Shown: positions 19,126-31,155, counted from the stretch's first letter. The stretch: 64,000 nucleotides of DNA from Herbaspirillum sp. (GCF_017744395.1 NZ_JAGIBI010000002.1:248001-312000), one strand, 5' to 3'. Program-made: numbers and translations. The notes: a model not told the origin generated them from the sequence alone.

Positions 19126-19998
19126 ATGGCTACAGGTAAAGAGATACGTGGCAAGATCAAGAGCGTAGAAAATACGAAGAAGATCACCAAGGCGATGGAA
19201 ATGGTCGCGGCATCCAAAATGCGCAAGGCGCAGGACCGGATGCACGCTGCTCGCCCATACAGCGACAAGATCCGCAATATTGCGGCCAACCTGTCGCAGG
19301 CCAATCCGGAGTACACGCATCCGTTCATGGTCAAGCAAGATACGGCCAAGCGCGTTGGTTTCATCGTCGTCACGACCGACAAGGGTCTGTGCGGCGGCAT
19401 GAACACCAACTCGCTGCGCCTCTTGACCACGAAGATTCGTGAACTCGAAGGCCAGGGCAATGCAATCGAGACCGTCGCCGTTGGCAACAAGGGCTTGGGT
19501 TTTCTGAACCGCATCGGCGCGCGCATTGCCGCCAACGTGACGCAATTGGGCGATACGCCTCACCTGGAAAAGCTGATCGGCCCCGTCAAGGTGCTGCTCG
19601 ACGCTTACCAGGAAGGCAAGCTGGACGCGGTGTACCTGGTGTACACCAAGTTCATCAACACGATGAAGCAGGAAGCCACCCTGCAGCAACTGCTGCCGCT
19701 GTCCAGCGACAAGCTCAAGGCTGACGAGGGTGCGCACTCCTGGGACTACATCTACGAGCCCGATGTGCAATCCGTGGTGGATGAACTGCTGGTGCGTTAC
19801 GTTGAAGCACTGATCTATCAAGCTGTCGCAGAAAACATGGCGTCCGAGCAATCGGCGCGCATGGTTGCGATGAAGGCAGCGAGCGACAACGCAGGTAGCG
19901 TGATCGGCGAGTTGAAGTTGGTCTACAACAAGACACGCCAGGCAGCGATTACCAAAGAACTGTCGGAAATCGTTGCCGGTGCGGCTGCGGTCGGCTGA
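19126..19998 (+). CDS. atpG: F1 ATP synthase subunit gamma
   Basis: The 290-residue central-stalk protein opens with [29 protein letters not shown], seen here in shortened form as the usual N-terminal helix, and ends with [25 protein letters not shown], of which the helix pairs with the first in the coiled coil. The Rossmann-like domain with [11 protein letters not shown] lies between. It couples ring rotation to catalysis. Confidence 0.97.
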   Translation: MATGKEIRGKIKSVENTKKITKAMEMVAASKMRKAQDRMHAARPYSDKIRNIAANLSQANPEYTHPFMVKQDTAKRVGFIVVTTDKGLCGGMNTNSLRLLTTKIRELEGQGNAIETVAVGNKGLGFLNRIGARIAANVTQLGDTPHLEKLIGPVKVLLDAYQEGKLDAVYLVYTKFINTMKQEATLQQLLPLSSDKLKADEGAHSWDYIYEPDVQSVVDELLVRYVEALIYQAVAENMASEQSARMVAMKAASDNAGSVIGELKLVYNKTRQAAITKELSEIVAGAAAVG

Positions 19999-20048
19999 TC
20001 GACTGGCCAGCTAACTAACGTAACGCAGCGATGCGAATCAGATTTTAA

Positions 20049-21473
<1,425 letters not shown>

Positions 21474-21545
21474 GCATCAATGATCTTCGGCGCCGCTCCC
21501 GCGCATTGCTGATGCTCGGGAGCGGTCAATCGGATAGGAAACGAC

Positions 21546-21968
21546 ATGGCACATACTATTCACGTGGACGTGGTTTCGGCGGAAGAGGCGATCTTCTCCG
21601 GCGAGGCTGAATTCGTCGCGTTGCCGGGTGAAGCGGGCGAGCTGGGTATCTATCCCCGCCATACTCCGCTGATCACGCGCATCAAGCCGGGTGCCGTCCG
21701 TATCAAGGTGCCGGGCCAGGCCAACGACGAGTTCGTGTTCGTGGCCGGCGGCCTGCTGGAAGTTCAGCCGGACGCCGTGACCGTGCTGGCCGACACCGCG
21801 ATCCGTGGCGCCGACCTGGACGAAGCCAAGGCAGCGGAAGCGAAGAAGCTGGCTGAAGAAGCGCTGGCCAATCGCGATTCGAAGATCGATTACGCCGCTG
21901 CGCAAGCCGAACTGGCCGCCGCAGTCGCGCAATTGGCCGCGATCCAGAAGTTGCGTCAGAAGCGCTGA
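21546..21968 (+). CDS. atpC: F1 ATP synthase subunit epsilon
   Basis: The 140-residue protein has the N-terminal beta-barrel ([23 protein letters not shown] and [12 protein letters not shown] are family features) and a C-terminal two-helix region rich in Ala/Lys/Glu that can inhibit ATP hydrolysis. It ends the operon, followed by a terminator 50 bp on. Confidence 0.97.
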   Translation: MAHTIHVDVVSAEEAIFSGEAEFVALPGEAGELGIYPRHTPLITRIKPGAVRIKVPGQANDEFVFVAGGLLEVQPDAVTVLADTAIRGADLDEAKAAEAKKLAEEALANRDSKIDYAAAQAELAAAVAQLAAIQKLRQKR

Positions 21969-22018
21969 TTCGTCGGCGTCGCCATCGCATCAGTGCGATG
22001 GCAAAAGCAGCAAGTCAA

Positions 22019-22044
22019 AAGGCAGCCTCGGCTGCCTTTTTTCA
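22019..22044 (+). terminator. Terminator of the atp operon
   Basis: AAGGCAGCC and GGCTGCCTT form the stem with a very short loop, followed by a T-run. Confidence 0.88.
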
Positions 22045-22158
22045 TTGGCGCGCGGTTGACGGATGCGCGCTGGCGCATATTGCGTTAGTCTCAATAAAAT
22101 AAACGGCGCCCTTCATTGCGGTACATATCGCCGGCGCCGAACGAGACAGGAGAACTCC

Positions 22159-22614
22159 ATGCCGCAAACCGGCAACGCACAACAGCCACTCTCATTCCAA
22201 GCCGGCGGCAAGCCGGTGATTGCCGTGGTCGGCTTGTCCAATCGCCCGGTGCGGGCCAGTTACGATGTCGCGGCGTACATGCAGTCGGCGGGTTACCGCA
22301 TCGTCGGGGTCAATCCGATGTATGCCGGCCAGGTCATCCTGGGCGAGCGTTGCCATGCCACGTTGCAGGAAGCGGCAGAGGCGCTGGCAAAGGAAGGCCT
22401 GCGCATCGCCATCGTCGACTGCTTCCGCAAATCGTCCGACATTCCGCCAGTGGTGGATGAGGCCATCGCCATCGGCGCCGAATGCGTGTGGATGCAGCTC
22501 GATATCTTCCACGAAGAGGCCGCCGCCCGTGCGCGGGCCGCCGGATTGAAGGTGGTCATGGATAAATGCATCAAGATCGAGCATCGCCTGGGAAATGACT
22601 ACGGCGTGCTGTGA
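22159..22614 (+). CDS. CoA-binding domain protein (YccU-like)
   Basis: The 151-residue single-domain Rossmann-fold protein has IAVVGLSNRPVRASYDVAAYMQ and VVGVNPMYAG-like nucleotide-binding segments (here IVGVNP). The C-terminal ALVVMDKCIKIEH motif is read here as VVMDKCIKIEH. Such proteins bind CoA or acyl-CoA, but no catalytic function is established. AGGAGAACTCC sets the ATG at 22159 rather than the longer upstream frame. It is followed 75 bp later by the PPK2 gene. Confidence 0.85.
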   Translation: MPQTGNAQQPLSFQAGGKPVIAVVGLSNRPVRASYDVAAYMQSAGYRIVGVNPMYAGQVILGERCHATLQEAAEALAKEGLRIAIVDCFRKSSDIPPVVDEAIAIGAECVWMQLDIFHEEAAARARAAGLKVVMDKCIKIEHRLGNDYGVL

Positions 22615-22689
22615 GTTCGCTTGCCGGCCATGGGGCATGATCGGCAAGGCATCAGCGGGGCACCTCCATCACAATCGAAGAGACTGAAC

Positions 22690-23502
22690 ATGCCACAAAA
22701 AATCGCAGAACAATTCGTCGCCGACAGCAAGGTGAAGATCGAAGACAGCAGCGCTTCAGACAAGCCGCTGTCTTCCGGCAATAAGGAGCAGGACAAGGCC
22801 GAGGTCAGCCGCCTGGCCGCCGCCATCAGCGAGCAGCAGCAGATGTTCTATGCCAGTCGCGAGCACAAGCTGCTGGTGATCCTGCAAGGGATGGATACCA
22901 GCGGCAAGGACGGCACGGTCAACGAAGTATTCGCCAGGGTCAATCCGCAGGGCATCCGTATTGCCAACTTCAAGGCGCCGACGGCGGTCGAGCTGGCGCA
23001 CGATTATCTCTGGCGTGTCCACCAGCAGGTGCCGGAGGCTGGCGAGATTACTGTGTTCAACCGCAGCCATTATGAAGACGTGCTGATCACGCGCGTGCAC
23101 GACTGGATCGACGACAAGGAGTGCAAGCGCCGCTACGCCCAGATCAACGATTTTGAACGGATGCTGAGCGAAACCGGCACGATTATCCTCAAGTTCTTCC
23201 TGCACATTTCCAAGGATGAACAGAAGGAACGCCTGCAATCGCGCATCGATGAGCCCCACAAGAACTGGAAATTCGAGATCGAGGATCTGGAAGGGCGCAA
23301 AAACTGGGACAGTTATCAACAGGTTTACCAGAATGCCCTGCGTGCCACTAGCACGGAGCATGCGCCATGGTATGTGGTGCCGGCGGACTCCAAGACGCAC
23401 CGCAACTTGGTGATCGCCGGCATCGTGCTGGAGACGTTGGAGTCGCTGAAACTCAAGTTTCCAGACCCGAAGCCGGAATTGAAGAAGATCAAGTTCGATT
23501 GA
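22690..23502 (+). CDS. Polyphosphate kinase 2 family nucleotide phosphotransferase
   Basis: The 270-residue single PPK2 domain has the P-loop GMDTSGKDG, the Walker-B-like NRSHYEDVL and lid-module arginines in KDEQKERLQSRID. PPK2 enzymes transfer phosphate between inorganic polyphosphate and nucleotides. The single-domain length fits class I or III, which phosphorylate NDP or NMP/NDP; class cannot be fixed by eye. The chosen ATG (22690) starts the conserved region; an upstream extension without conserved features was left out. Confidence 0.87.
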   Translation: MPQKIAEQFVADSKVKIEDSSASDKPLSSGNKEQDKAEVSRLAAAISEQQQMFYASREHKLLVILQGMDTSGKDGTVNEVFARVNPQGIRIANFKAPTAVELAHDYLWRVHQQVPEAGEITVFNRSHYEDVLITRVHDWIDDKECKRRYAQINDFERMLSETGTIILKFFLHISKDEQKERLQSRIDEPHKNWKFEIEDLEGRKNWDSYQQVYQNALRATSTEHAPWYVVPADSKTHRNLVIAGIVLETLESLKLKFPDPKPELKKIKFD

Positions 23503-23544
23503 GCTGCGGCCAGGGCTGCGCAACTAACTGGCCCAACCACAATC

Positions 23545-23638
23545 GCCGCCGTCCTGACGAAAGCCGGGACCCGGCGTCGTTCAACCGGCGTTGACGCGCG
23601 GCCTACGCCACTGGGGCCCGGCCTGCGCCGGGACGACA
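23545..23638. repeat. REP-like palindromic intergenic element
   Basis: Two related 28-nt arms in opposite orientation (left CGTCCTGACGAAAGCCGGGA, right ending GCCTGCGCCGGGACGAC) lie about 35 bp apart between the converging ppk2 and pheC genes. GC content and form are those of repeated intergenic elements common in Burkholderiales genomes. I saw no second copy in this window. Confidence 0.5.
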
Positions 23639-23648
23639 GCGCGTATGC

Positions 23649-24443
23649 TTACTTCAGCCACTTGTCGAACACCTGCTGATATTCTCCGGTCGCCTTGGCC
23701 AGGTGCAGCCAGGCATCCACATACTCCTTGAACGCTACATCGCCGCGCGGCAGCATGTAGGCCTTTTCCGCGAACTGCAACGGCTGCTGGGGATTGACCG
23801 GGCACAGCTCGGGATGGAGCTTGGCCTGCCACATGGTCTCGCTGGCGTCGGTCACCATCACATCCGCCCGGCCGTCGACGATCTGCTGGAAGATCGTCAC
23901 GTTGTCCGGATGCAGCGTCAGCGTGGCGCGCTGGTAGCGGGTGCGCGCGAAGCGTTCGTTGGTGCCGCCCGGATTGACGATGGCGCGGGTGCCGGGCTGG
24001 TCGATCTGTTCGAAATTGCGAAACTTGTCCTTGTCGGCGCAGCGCACTACCGGCGCCTTGCCGTCCACCATGGTCGGCGCCGAGAACGCCGCCTTCTTCT
24101 GGCGTTCCAGCGTGATCGACACGCCGCCCATGGCGATGTCGCACTGGGCGATGAAATCGTTCATCAGGTTGCTCCAGGTGGTCTTCACGAACTGCGCCTG
24201 CACTCCCAGCGACTTGGCCAGCGAGGTGGCCAGTTCCACATCCATGCCCTCGAAGCTCTGGTCGGGGCGGTAGAAGGTGAAGGGCTTGTAGTCGCCGGTC
24301 ATGCACACGCGCAGTGTGCCGGACTTGAGCACCTGGTCCAGGCGCGACACATTGGCTTCGCCGTCGGCGGCGAGGGCCGGGCGGACCGATAGCGAAACGA
24401 GGGCGAGGGCGGCCAGCAAGGCGGCGCCGAGAAGCTTTTTCAT
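23649..24443 (-). CDS. pheC: Periplasmic cyclohexadienyl dehydratase (PheC-like), solute-binding-protein fold
   Basis: The 264-residue precursor has a signal peptide ending near ALAADG and a type-II periplasmic-binding fold (SBP_bac_3). It would normally be called an amino-acid ABC binding protein, but several long segments match Pseudomonas PheC as I recall it: TGDYKPF, NPGGTNERFAR, HPDNVTIFQQIVDGRAD and LHPELCPVNPQQP. PheC converts prephenate to phenylpyruvate and arogenate to phenylalanine. The glutamate in GGTNE is retained. No ABC permease or ATPase gene adjoins it, which supports an enzyme over a transporter part. It is divergent from hemE. Confidence 0.8.
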   Translation of the reverse strand: MKKLLGAALLAALALVSLSVRPALAADGEANVSRLDQVLKSGTLRVCMTGDYKPFTFYRPDQSFEGMDVELATSLAKSLGVQAQFVKTTWSNLMNDFIAQCDIAMGGVSITLERQKKAAFSAPTMVDGKAPVVRCADKDKFRNFEQIDQPGTRAIVNPGGTNERFARTRYQRATLTLHPDNVTIFQQIVDGRADVMVTDASETMWQAKLHPELCPVNPQQPLQFAEKAYMLPRGDVAFKEYVDAWLHLAKATGEYQQVFDKWLK

Positions 24444-24681
24444 GTTGTCTCCTGATGGATGTATTGGCTATGCGGCGCCTGGTTGTTCGAATGGTGGCGG
24501 GCCGCCGGTTCGTCTTTTTGTTGCCCGCCGATCATAACAAAAATGGCCGGGCTTTCGCAGCGCCGGTAGCAGGCGCGATCCAGATCAATATCGGTGCGGG
24601 CCGATACCGATAATTAGCCGGACTTGGCCGGTTTGAATGAGATAATGGAGGTTTGCCGTCTGCAACTTTCACAGGTTGACC

Positions 24682-25761
<1,080 letters not shown>

Positions 25762-25854
25762 GGACGGCGGGATGTCCGGCCGCGGTTTGCGCCCGCTTGG
25801 CGCGCGTGTGAGCCCAAACGGTGCGGCCTGTGCGTCTTTTGATCAGCCGGCCCA

Positions 25855-26067
25855 GACTTATGCACATTTCCGGCTGCTTCCTTATTAAGAATCGTTAATA
25901 TCGACATGCGAATTTCGTTGGCCGATTCATATTTCTAAGTGGTTGATTTTATTGATGTTATTTTTTGCTCCGCTTTTGGGCAATCTATTGGAAGGCCCGG
26001 CCTTGGCGGGCTTGCGGGCTGTCAAGAGGCACTTTTCAACAAAGTTATCCACAGGATTTGTGCATAA
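25855..26067. repeat. Direct-repeat module, copy 1 (DnaA boxes plus AT tract)
   Basis: Order of elements: GACTTATGCACAT, about 75 bp spacer, TTGATTTTATTG (25943-25954), TTTTTTGC, GGGCAATCTATTG (25978-25990), CTGTCAAG, then AAAGTTATCCACAGGATTTG leading into GTGCATAA. The same order recurs 366-368 bp downstream. Confidence 0.75.
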
Positions 26068-26222
26068 CCCTAAAAGCGCTTATGAAACCGTTGTTTACGT
26101 GTACTTTTGAAGTTTTACTTTAAATAGGCACACTGGTTTCGAACGGGACTTCCGGCAAAAATGTTCCTCCCCGATTGCCGGTCAAGCCTTGACAAATGCT
26201 CGCGGCAGCTTGGTGCAAGCTG

Positions 26223-26433
26223 GACTTATGCACATGGAAGGGGATGCTCCGGCGACTAAAAAAAATTTCGCAAATAAATTTTTCGTCTGCCCGGAGAAAA
26301 TATAAGTATTTGATTTTATTGGTTTAATTTTTTGCTTTTGATTTGGGCAATTTATTGAAAGCCGCTTCCAGTCTGGCGGAAAGCCTGTCAAGGGCGACTT
26401 GTCCCCAAAGTTATCCACAGGATTTGTGGATAG
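26223..26433. repeat. Direct-repeat module, copy 2 (DnaA boxes plus AT tract)
   Basis: Order of elements: GACTTATGCACAT, about 75 bp of diverged spacer, TTGATTTTATTG (26310-26321), TTTTTTGC, GGGCAATTTATTG (26345-26357), CTGTCAAG, then AAAGTTATCCACAGGATTTG leading into GTGGATAG. The functional elements are kept while the spacer differs from copy 1. Confidence 0.75.
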
Positions 26434-26493
26434 GTCAAAAAATACCGCTGAAACCTATAGTTAGCTCAGTTTTTCAGGAATTACATTAAGTTC

Positions 26494-28617
26494 GTGGAAC
26501 AGTGCATCCTCCAAGTCGCGCTCGACACCCCCTTGCATACCGTCTTCGATTATTGTTGGCGCGGCCGGGAGGATGAAGCGATCCCTGCCGTCGGCCAGTT
26601 GGTGGTGGTGCCGTTCGGGCGGCGCGAAGCGGTCGGCGTGGTGGTCGGCCATGCGGCCGAGACCGGACTGAGCGCGGACAAGATCAAGGATGTGCTCGCC
26701 GTGCGCAGCCAGTTGCCGCCCTTGTCGGCGCATTGGCTGGCGCTGTGCGGATTCGCCGCCGACTACTACCAGCGCCCCTTGGGAGAAGTGATGCTGCCGG
26801 GCCTGCCCAAGAACCTGCGGGCCTTGACCACGGTGGCGCTGGACAAGGCGCTCAAGGCGCTGGGCAAGATCGCCGCGCCGCCCAAGAAGCGCAAGGCAAA
26901 GGCCAAGTCCGCCGAGAGCGAACCGGCCGCCGAGCCGGCGCCGCCCGCCGATCCCATGCAGTTCGGCGCCGCGCCGCCGCTCAACGCCGCGCAGCAGCAG
27001 GCGGTCGACGCCATCGCCGGGGCGCAAGGGTTCGCCCCCTTGCTGTTGTACGGGGTCACCGGCAGCGGCAAGACCGAGGTCTACCTGCAGGCCGCTGCCG
27101 CGATCCTGCAGCGCGCGGCAGCGGATCAGGCACCGGGTGAACCGTCCATCCCCGCGCAGATCCTGGTGCTGGTGCCGGAAATCAACCTCACCCCCCAGCT
27201 GGAAGGCAATATCCGCGCGCGCTTCCCGCACCTCAACGTGGTCGCGCTGCACAGCGGCCTGGCCGAGGGCGAGCGCACCCGCAACTGGCTGGCGGCCCAT
27301 CTGGGGCAGGCGCACATCGTGCTGGGCACGCGGCTGGCGATCCTGTCTTCGCTGCCGCATCTCAAGCTCATCGTCATCGACGAAGAGCACGATCCCTCCT
27401 ACAAGCAGCAGGAAGGCCTGCGCTATTCCGCGCGCGACCTGGCCGTATGGCGCGCGCACCAGCTCGGCATCCCGGTGGTGCTGGGCTCGGCCACGCCCTC
27501 GCTGGAAACCTGGCAGCACGCCCAGGCCGGCCGCTACCGCCGCCTGGAACTGCGCCAGCGCGCCGCGCAGCAGGCGGTGCTGCCCAAGGTCAGAGTGGTC
27601 GACATGGAGCGCGACAAGCCGCAGGACGGGTTGACCTCCACGCTCATCGGCGCCATCCGCAAGCGGCTGGAAAACGGCGAGCAGTCTTTGCTGTTCCTCA
27701 ACCGGCGCGGCTACGCCCCGGTGCTGGCCTGCGACGCCTGCGGCTGGATCAGCAACTGCATGCGCTGCGACGCCTTCATGGTGGTGCACCGGCCGGAACG
27801 CCGCCTGCGCTGCCACCATTGCAGCCTGGAACTGCACATCCCCAAGTCTTGCCCGACCTGCGGCAACATCGACCTGCAACCGCTGGGGCGCGGCACCCAG
27901 CGGGTGGAAGAGGGCTTGCAGGCGATCTTCCCGGAGGCGCGGGTGTTGCGCATCGATGCCGATTCGACGCGCCTGAAAGGCTCTGCCCAGGTTGCCTTCG
28001 ACAGCGTGCACCGCGGCGAGGTCGACATCCTGATCGGCACCCAGATGGTGGCCAAGGGGCACGATTTCAAAAAACTCACGCTGGTGGGGGTGATGAATCC
28101 CGACACCGCGCTGTTCTCGCATGACTACCGCGCCAGCGAGCGCCTGTTCGCGCAACTGATGCAGGTGGCCGGGCGCGCCGGCCGCGCCGGGCTGTCGGCC
28201 GACGGCAGTTCGGGCGAAGTGCTGATCCAGACCCGCTATCCGCACCATCCGCTGTACCAGGCGGTGATGCGGCACGACTACGACGGCTTCGCCGGCACGC
28301 TGCTGGAGGAGCGCCGGCAAGCCTGCTTCCCGCCCTTCATGTACCAGGCGCTGCTGCGCGCCGAGGCGCGCGAACTGGCGCAGGCCATCGGCTTCCTGGA
28401 AGAGGCGGCGACCCTGCTGGAAGCGCCCGCCATCACCATCAATCCGCCCATCCCGATGACCCTGATGCGGGTGGCCAACACCGAGCGCGCGCAACTGCTG
28501 GTGGAATGTCCGTCGCGCCCGGCCCTGCAGGCTTTCCTCAAGGAATGGCTGGCCGAACTCAGGCAAGTGAAGACGCGGGTGCGCTGGTCGCTGGAAGTCG
28601 ATCCGGTCGATATTTGA
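26494..28617 (+). CDS. priA: Primosomal replication restart helicase PriA
   Basis: The 707-residue protein has an N-terminal DNA-binding domain, Walker A GVTGSGKTEV (about residue 187), DEEHD box and two zinc-binding clusters of cysteines (CDACGWISNCMRCD, then CHHCSLE and CPTCGN). PriA reloads the replisome at collapsed forks. An Ala/Lys/Pro-rich linker (about residues 125-160) separates the 3'-end-binding domain from the helicase. The start is GTG 26494, which gives the normal N-terminus; the AGGAA upstream is rather distant. It directly follows the DnaA-box region. Confidence 0.96.
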   Translation: MEQCILQVALDTPLHTVFDYCWRGREDEAIPAVGQLVVVPFGRREAVGVVVGHAAETGLSADKIKDVLAVRSQLPPLSAHWLALCGFAADYYQRPLGEVMLPGLPKNLRALTTVALDKALKALGKIAAPPKKRKAKAKSAESEPAAEPAPPADPMQFGAAPPLNAAQQQAVDAIAGAQGFAPLLLYGVTGSGKTEVYLQAAAAILQRAAADQAPGEPSIPAQILVLVPEINLTPQLEGNIRARFPHLNVVALHSGLAEGERTRNWLAAHLGQAHIVLGTRLAILSSLPHLKLIVIDEEHDPSYKQQEGLRYSARDLAVWRAHQLGIPVVLGSATPSLETWQHAQAGRYRRLELRQRAAQQAVLPKVRVVDMERDKPQDGLTSTLIGAIRKRLENGEQSLLFLNRRGYAPVLACDACGWISNCMRCDAFMVVHRPERRLRCHHCSLELHIPKSCPTCGNIDLQPLGRGTQRVEEGLQAIFPEARVLRIDADSTRLKGSAQVAFDSVHRGEVDILIGTQMVAKGHDFKKLTLVGVMNPDTALFSHDYRASERLFAQLMQVAGRAGRAGLSADGSSGEVLIQTRYPHHPLYQAVMRHDYDGFAGTLLEERRQACFPPFMYQALLRAEARELAQAIGFLEEAATLLEAPAITINPPIPMTLMRVANTERAQLLVECPSRPALQAFLKEWLAELRQVKTRVRWSLEVDPVDI

Positions 28618-28722
28618 GGCCCTTGAGGCAGCGCCGGACGCATTTCGTCGCAAGGCGCTGGGCCGGGTTCGTCCAGGTCGCTAAGCTGCTCCCGTCATCC
28701 ATCCATTGCACAGGAGCATCCC

Positions 28723-29250
28723 ATGGTCATCGGCATCGTCACGCATACTCCCCTGTGGGTCTGGCCCTTGCTGGCCTTCTTGCTGTATCGCGGCTGGCAG
28801 GCCGGGCGCGACCGTGAAATCCCGTTGTTCTCGGCGCTGGCGATGCCGGTCGTGATGCTGGCCTTGTCGCTGTCGGGCTTGCTGCTCAGTTTCGGCCATC
28901 ATCCGGCGAATGCCTTGCTGGGCGCCGCCGCCATGCTGGTTGCCGGCTTCTTCGGTTTCCGCAGCCGGGCTGCCGCCGCCATCCGCGTCGATGCCGTGCG
29001 CCGCCGTATCGCCCTGCGCGGCAGTTGGCAGCCGCTGCTGCTGACGCTGGGGATCTTTGCCGTCAAATACAGCGCCGCGGTCGCGCTGGCGCTGCATCCG
29101 GAATTGGCGTCCAATACCTGGTTCGCTTTGCCGCAGGCCGCCTTGTACGGCATTTTCTCGGGCATCTTCGCCGGCCGATTGTTGCGAATCGTGCATCTTT
29201 ATCGCCGCGCGCTGGCCGGGGCGGCCCAACCGGGCGTCGTACCGGGCTGA
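28723..29250 (+). CDS. Integral membrane protein of unknown function
   Basis: The 175-residue protein has four to five predicted membrane helices, beginning GIVTHTPLWVWPLLAFLLYRG, with a basic loop near residues 82-105 (FRSRAAAAIRVDAVRRR). It looks like a small family of conserved membrane proteins (possibly DUF6622) but I recognise no function. AGGAGC lies before the ATG. It stands alone between priA and argS. Confidence 0.75.
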   Translation: MVIGIVTHTPLWVWPLLAFLLYRGWQAGRDREIPLFSALAMPVVMLALSLSGLLLSFGHHPANALLGAAAMLVAGFFGFRSRAAAAIRVDAVRRRIALRGSWQPLLLTLGIFAVKYSAAVALALHPELASNTWFALPQAALYGIFSGIFAGRLLRIVHLYRRALAGAAQPGVVPG

Positions 29251-29402
29251 AGAAGGCGGCCGTAAAAAGCGGGAATGGCAGCTTTCCCGGGCGCAAAGCG
29301 GATCGGCAGCCGGTATAATCTCGGCTGCTCAACCAAGTAAGCGTCGACTGCCGCGCGTGTGTGATTCCGCAGGCGATCCGCTTCCGCCTTTTCGCTATTT
29401 CC

Positions 29403-31136
29403 ATGCTCGCACAACAGAAACAAAGCATTGCCGACCTGTTCTCGTCCGCGTTGAAGCCGCTCGTCGCCGGCACCGAACTGCAGCCCAGCATCACGCTGGA
29501 GCGCCCGCGCGATCCCTCGCACGGCGACATCGCCTGCAACATCGCCATGCAGCTGGCCAAGCCGCTGAAGAAGAATCCGCGCGAACTGGCGCAAGTGATC
29601 GTGGCGGCCGTGCTGGCCGATCCGGCGCGCGAAGGCCTGGTCGAGTCGGCTGAAATCGCCGGCCCCGGTTTCATCAACCTGCGCGTAGCCGCCGCCGCCA
29701 AGCAGGCGGTGGTCAAGGTCATCCACGAACAAGGCGCCGACTTCGGCAAGAGCCGCGCCGGCGAGGGCAAGAAGGTGCTGGTCGAGTTCGTCTCGGCCAA
29801 CCCCACCGGCCCGCTGCACGTCGGCCACGGCCGCCAGGGCGCGCTGGGCGATGCGCTGTCGTCGCTGCTGGAAGCGCAGGGCTACGATGTGCTGCGCGAG
29901 TTCTACTACAACGACGCCGGCGTGCAGATCGCCACGCTGGCCACCTCCGTGCAGGCGCGCGCGCGCGGCTTCAAGCCGGGCGACGCCGGGTGGCCCGAGT
30001 CGGCCTACAACGGCGACTACATCGCCGACATCGCGCGCGACTTTCTCGACAAGAAGACCGTCTCCGCCAGCGACGGCGAGCCGGCCACCGCCAGCGGCGA
30101 CGTCGAGGACATCGAATCGATCCGCCGTTTCGCCGTGGCCTACCTGCGCCATGAGCAAGACCTCGACCTGCAGGCCTTCGGCGTGAAGTTCGACAACTAC
30201 TACCTGGAGTCGTCGCTGTACGCCGACGGCAAGGTGGCCGCCGCCGTCGAGGCGCTGGTCAAGGCCGGCAAGACCTACGAGCAGGAAGGCGCGCTGTGGC
30301 TGCGCACCACCGACTATGGCGACGACAAGGATCGCGTCATGAAGAAGACCGACGGCACCTACACCTACTTCGTGCCCGACGTCGCCTATCACATCAACAA
30401 ATGGCAGCGCGGCTACGGCAAGGTCATCAACATCCAGGGCAGCGACCACCACGGCACCATCGCGCGCGTGCGCGCCGGCTTGCAGGCGGCCGGCGTGGGC
30501 ATCCCGCAGGGCTATCCGGACTACGTGCTGCACAAGATGGTCACCGTCATGCGCAACGGCGAAGAGGTGAAGATCTCCAAGCGCGCCGGTTCCTACGTCA
30601 CGCTGCGCGACCTGATCGAATGGTCGGCCGGGGAGGCCCTCGAAGGCGAAGCCCGCGACCTGACCCGCGGCCGCGACGCGGTGCGCTTCTTCCTGATCTC
30701 GCGCAAGGCCGATACCGAATTCGTGTTCGACGTCGACCTGGCGCTGGCGCAGTCCGACGAAAACCCGGTCTACTACGTGCAGTACGCCCACGCGCGCATC
30801 TGCACGGTGCTGGGCAAGTGGGGCGGCAACGAAGACGAACTCAAGAACGTGGCCGACCTGTCGCCGCTGACCGCGCCGCGCGAAGCCGCGCTGCTGGCCA
30901 AGCTGGCCGAGTACCCGGAAATGCTGGCGCACGCGCTGCAGGAGCTGGGCCCGCACCAGGTCGCCTTCTACCTGCGCGATCTGGCAGGCGAACTGCATAG
31001 CTACTACAATGCGGAACGCGTGCTGGTCGACGATGTCCCAACCAGATCCGCGCGCCTGGCCCTGCTGGCCGCCACCCGCCAGGTGCTGCGCAACGGCCTG
31101 GCATTGTTGGGCGTCTCGGCGCCGGCACGCATGTAA
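29403..31136 (+). CDS. argS: Arginyl-tRNA synthetase
   Basis: The 577-residue class-I synthetase has the N-terminal Arg-tRNA additional domain, the HIGH signature as [20 protein letters not shown], and a KMSK-like stretch replaced by VKISKRAGS as usual in ArgRS. The C-terminal anticodon-binding helical domain includes [13 protein letters not shown]. Length is normal. A TATAAT lies at 29314-29319. The in-frame GTG at 29361 adds fourteen unconserved residues and was not used. The SPOR gene follows after 19 bp and is probably co-transcribed. Confidence 0.96.
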   Translation: MLAQQKQSIADLFSSALKPLVAGTELQPSITLERPRDPSHGDIACNIAMQLAKPLKKNPRELAQVIVAAVLADPAREGLVESAEIAGPGFINLRVAAAAKQAVVKVIHEQGADFGKSRAGEGKKVLVEFVSANPTGPLHVGHGRQGALGDALSSLLEAQGYDVLREFYYNDAGVQIATLATSVQARARGFKPGDAGWPESAYNGDYIADIARDFLDKKTVSASDGEPATASGDVEDIESIRRFAVAYLRHEQDLDLQAFGVKFDNYYLESSLYADGKVAAAVEALVKAGKTYEQEGALWLRTTDYGDDKDRVMKKTDGTYTYFVPDVAYHINKWQRGYGKVINIQGSDHHGTIARVRAGLQAAGVGIPQGYPDYVLHKMVTVMRNGEEVKISKRAGSYVTLRDLIEWSAGEALEGEARDLTRGRDAVRFFLISRKADTEFVFDVDLALAQSDENPVYYVQYAHARICTVLGKWGGNEDELKNVADLSPLTAPREAALLAKLAEYPEMLAHALQELGPHQVAFYLRDLAGELHSYYNAERVLVDDVPTRSARLALLAATRQVLRNGLALLGVSAPARM

Positions 31137-31155
31137 ATCGCTAACCAAGAGAAAC

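Larger units (their letters stand above)
25762..26493. other. AT-rich hemE-priA intergenic region with DnaA boxes (candidate replication-origin-type element)
   Basis: About 730 bp without a supported gene. TTATGCACA stands at 25858-25866 and 26226-26234 (plus strand) and at 26059-26067 (minus strand); TTATCCACA stands at 26045-26053 and 26411-26419, and TGTGGATAG (one mismatch, minus orientation) at 26425-26433. T-rich tracts at 25943-25971 and 26310-26335 resemble DNA-unwinding elements. The boxes and tracts repeat in order in two modules. An origin, a DnaA-titration locus or DnaA control of priA are all possible. Confidence 0.65.

Noticed and set aside
26461..28653. 730-codon open frame on the minus strand opposite priA
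   Set aside because: Antisense shadow of priA caused by high GC; protein composition (His/Gln/Arg-rich) has no family character.
29199..31148. 649-codon frame on the minus strand opposite argS
   Set aside because: Shadow of argS, with no recognisable domain.
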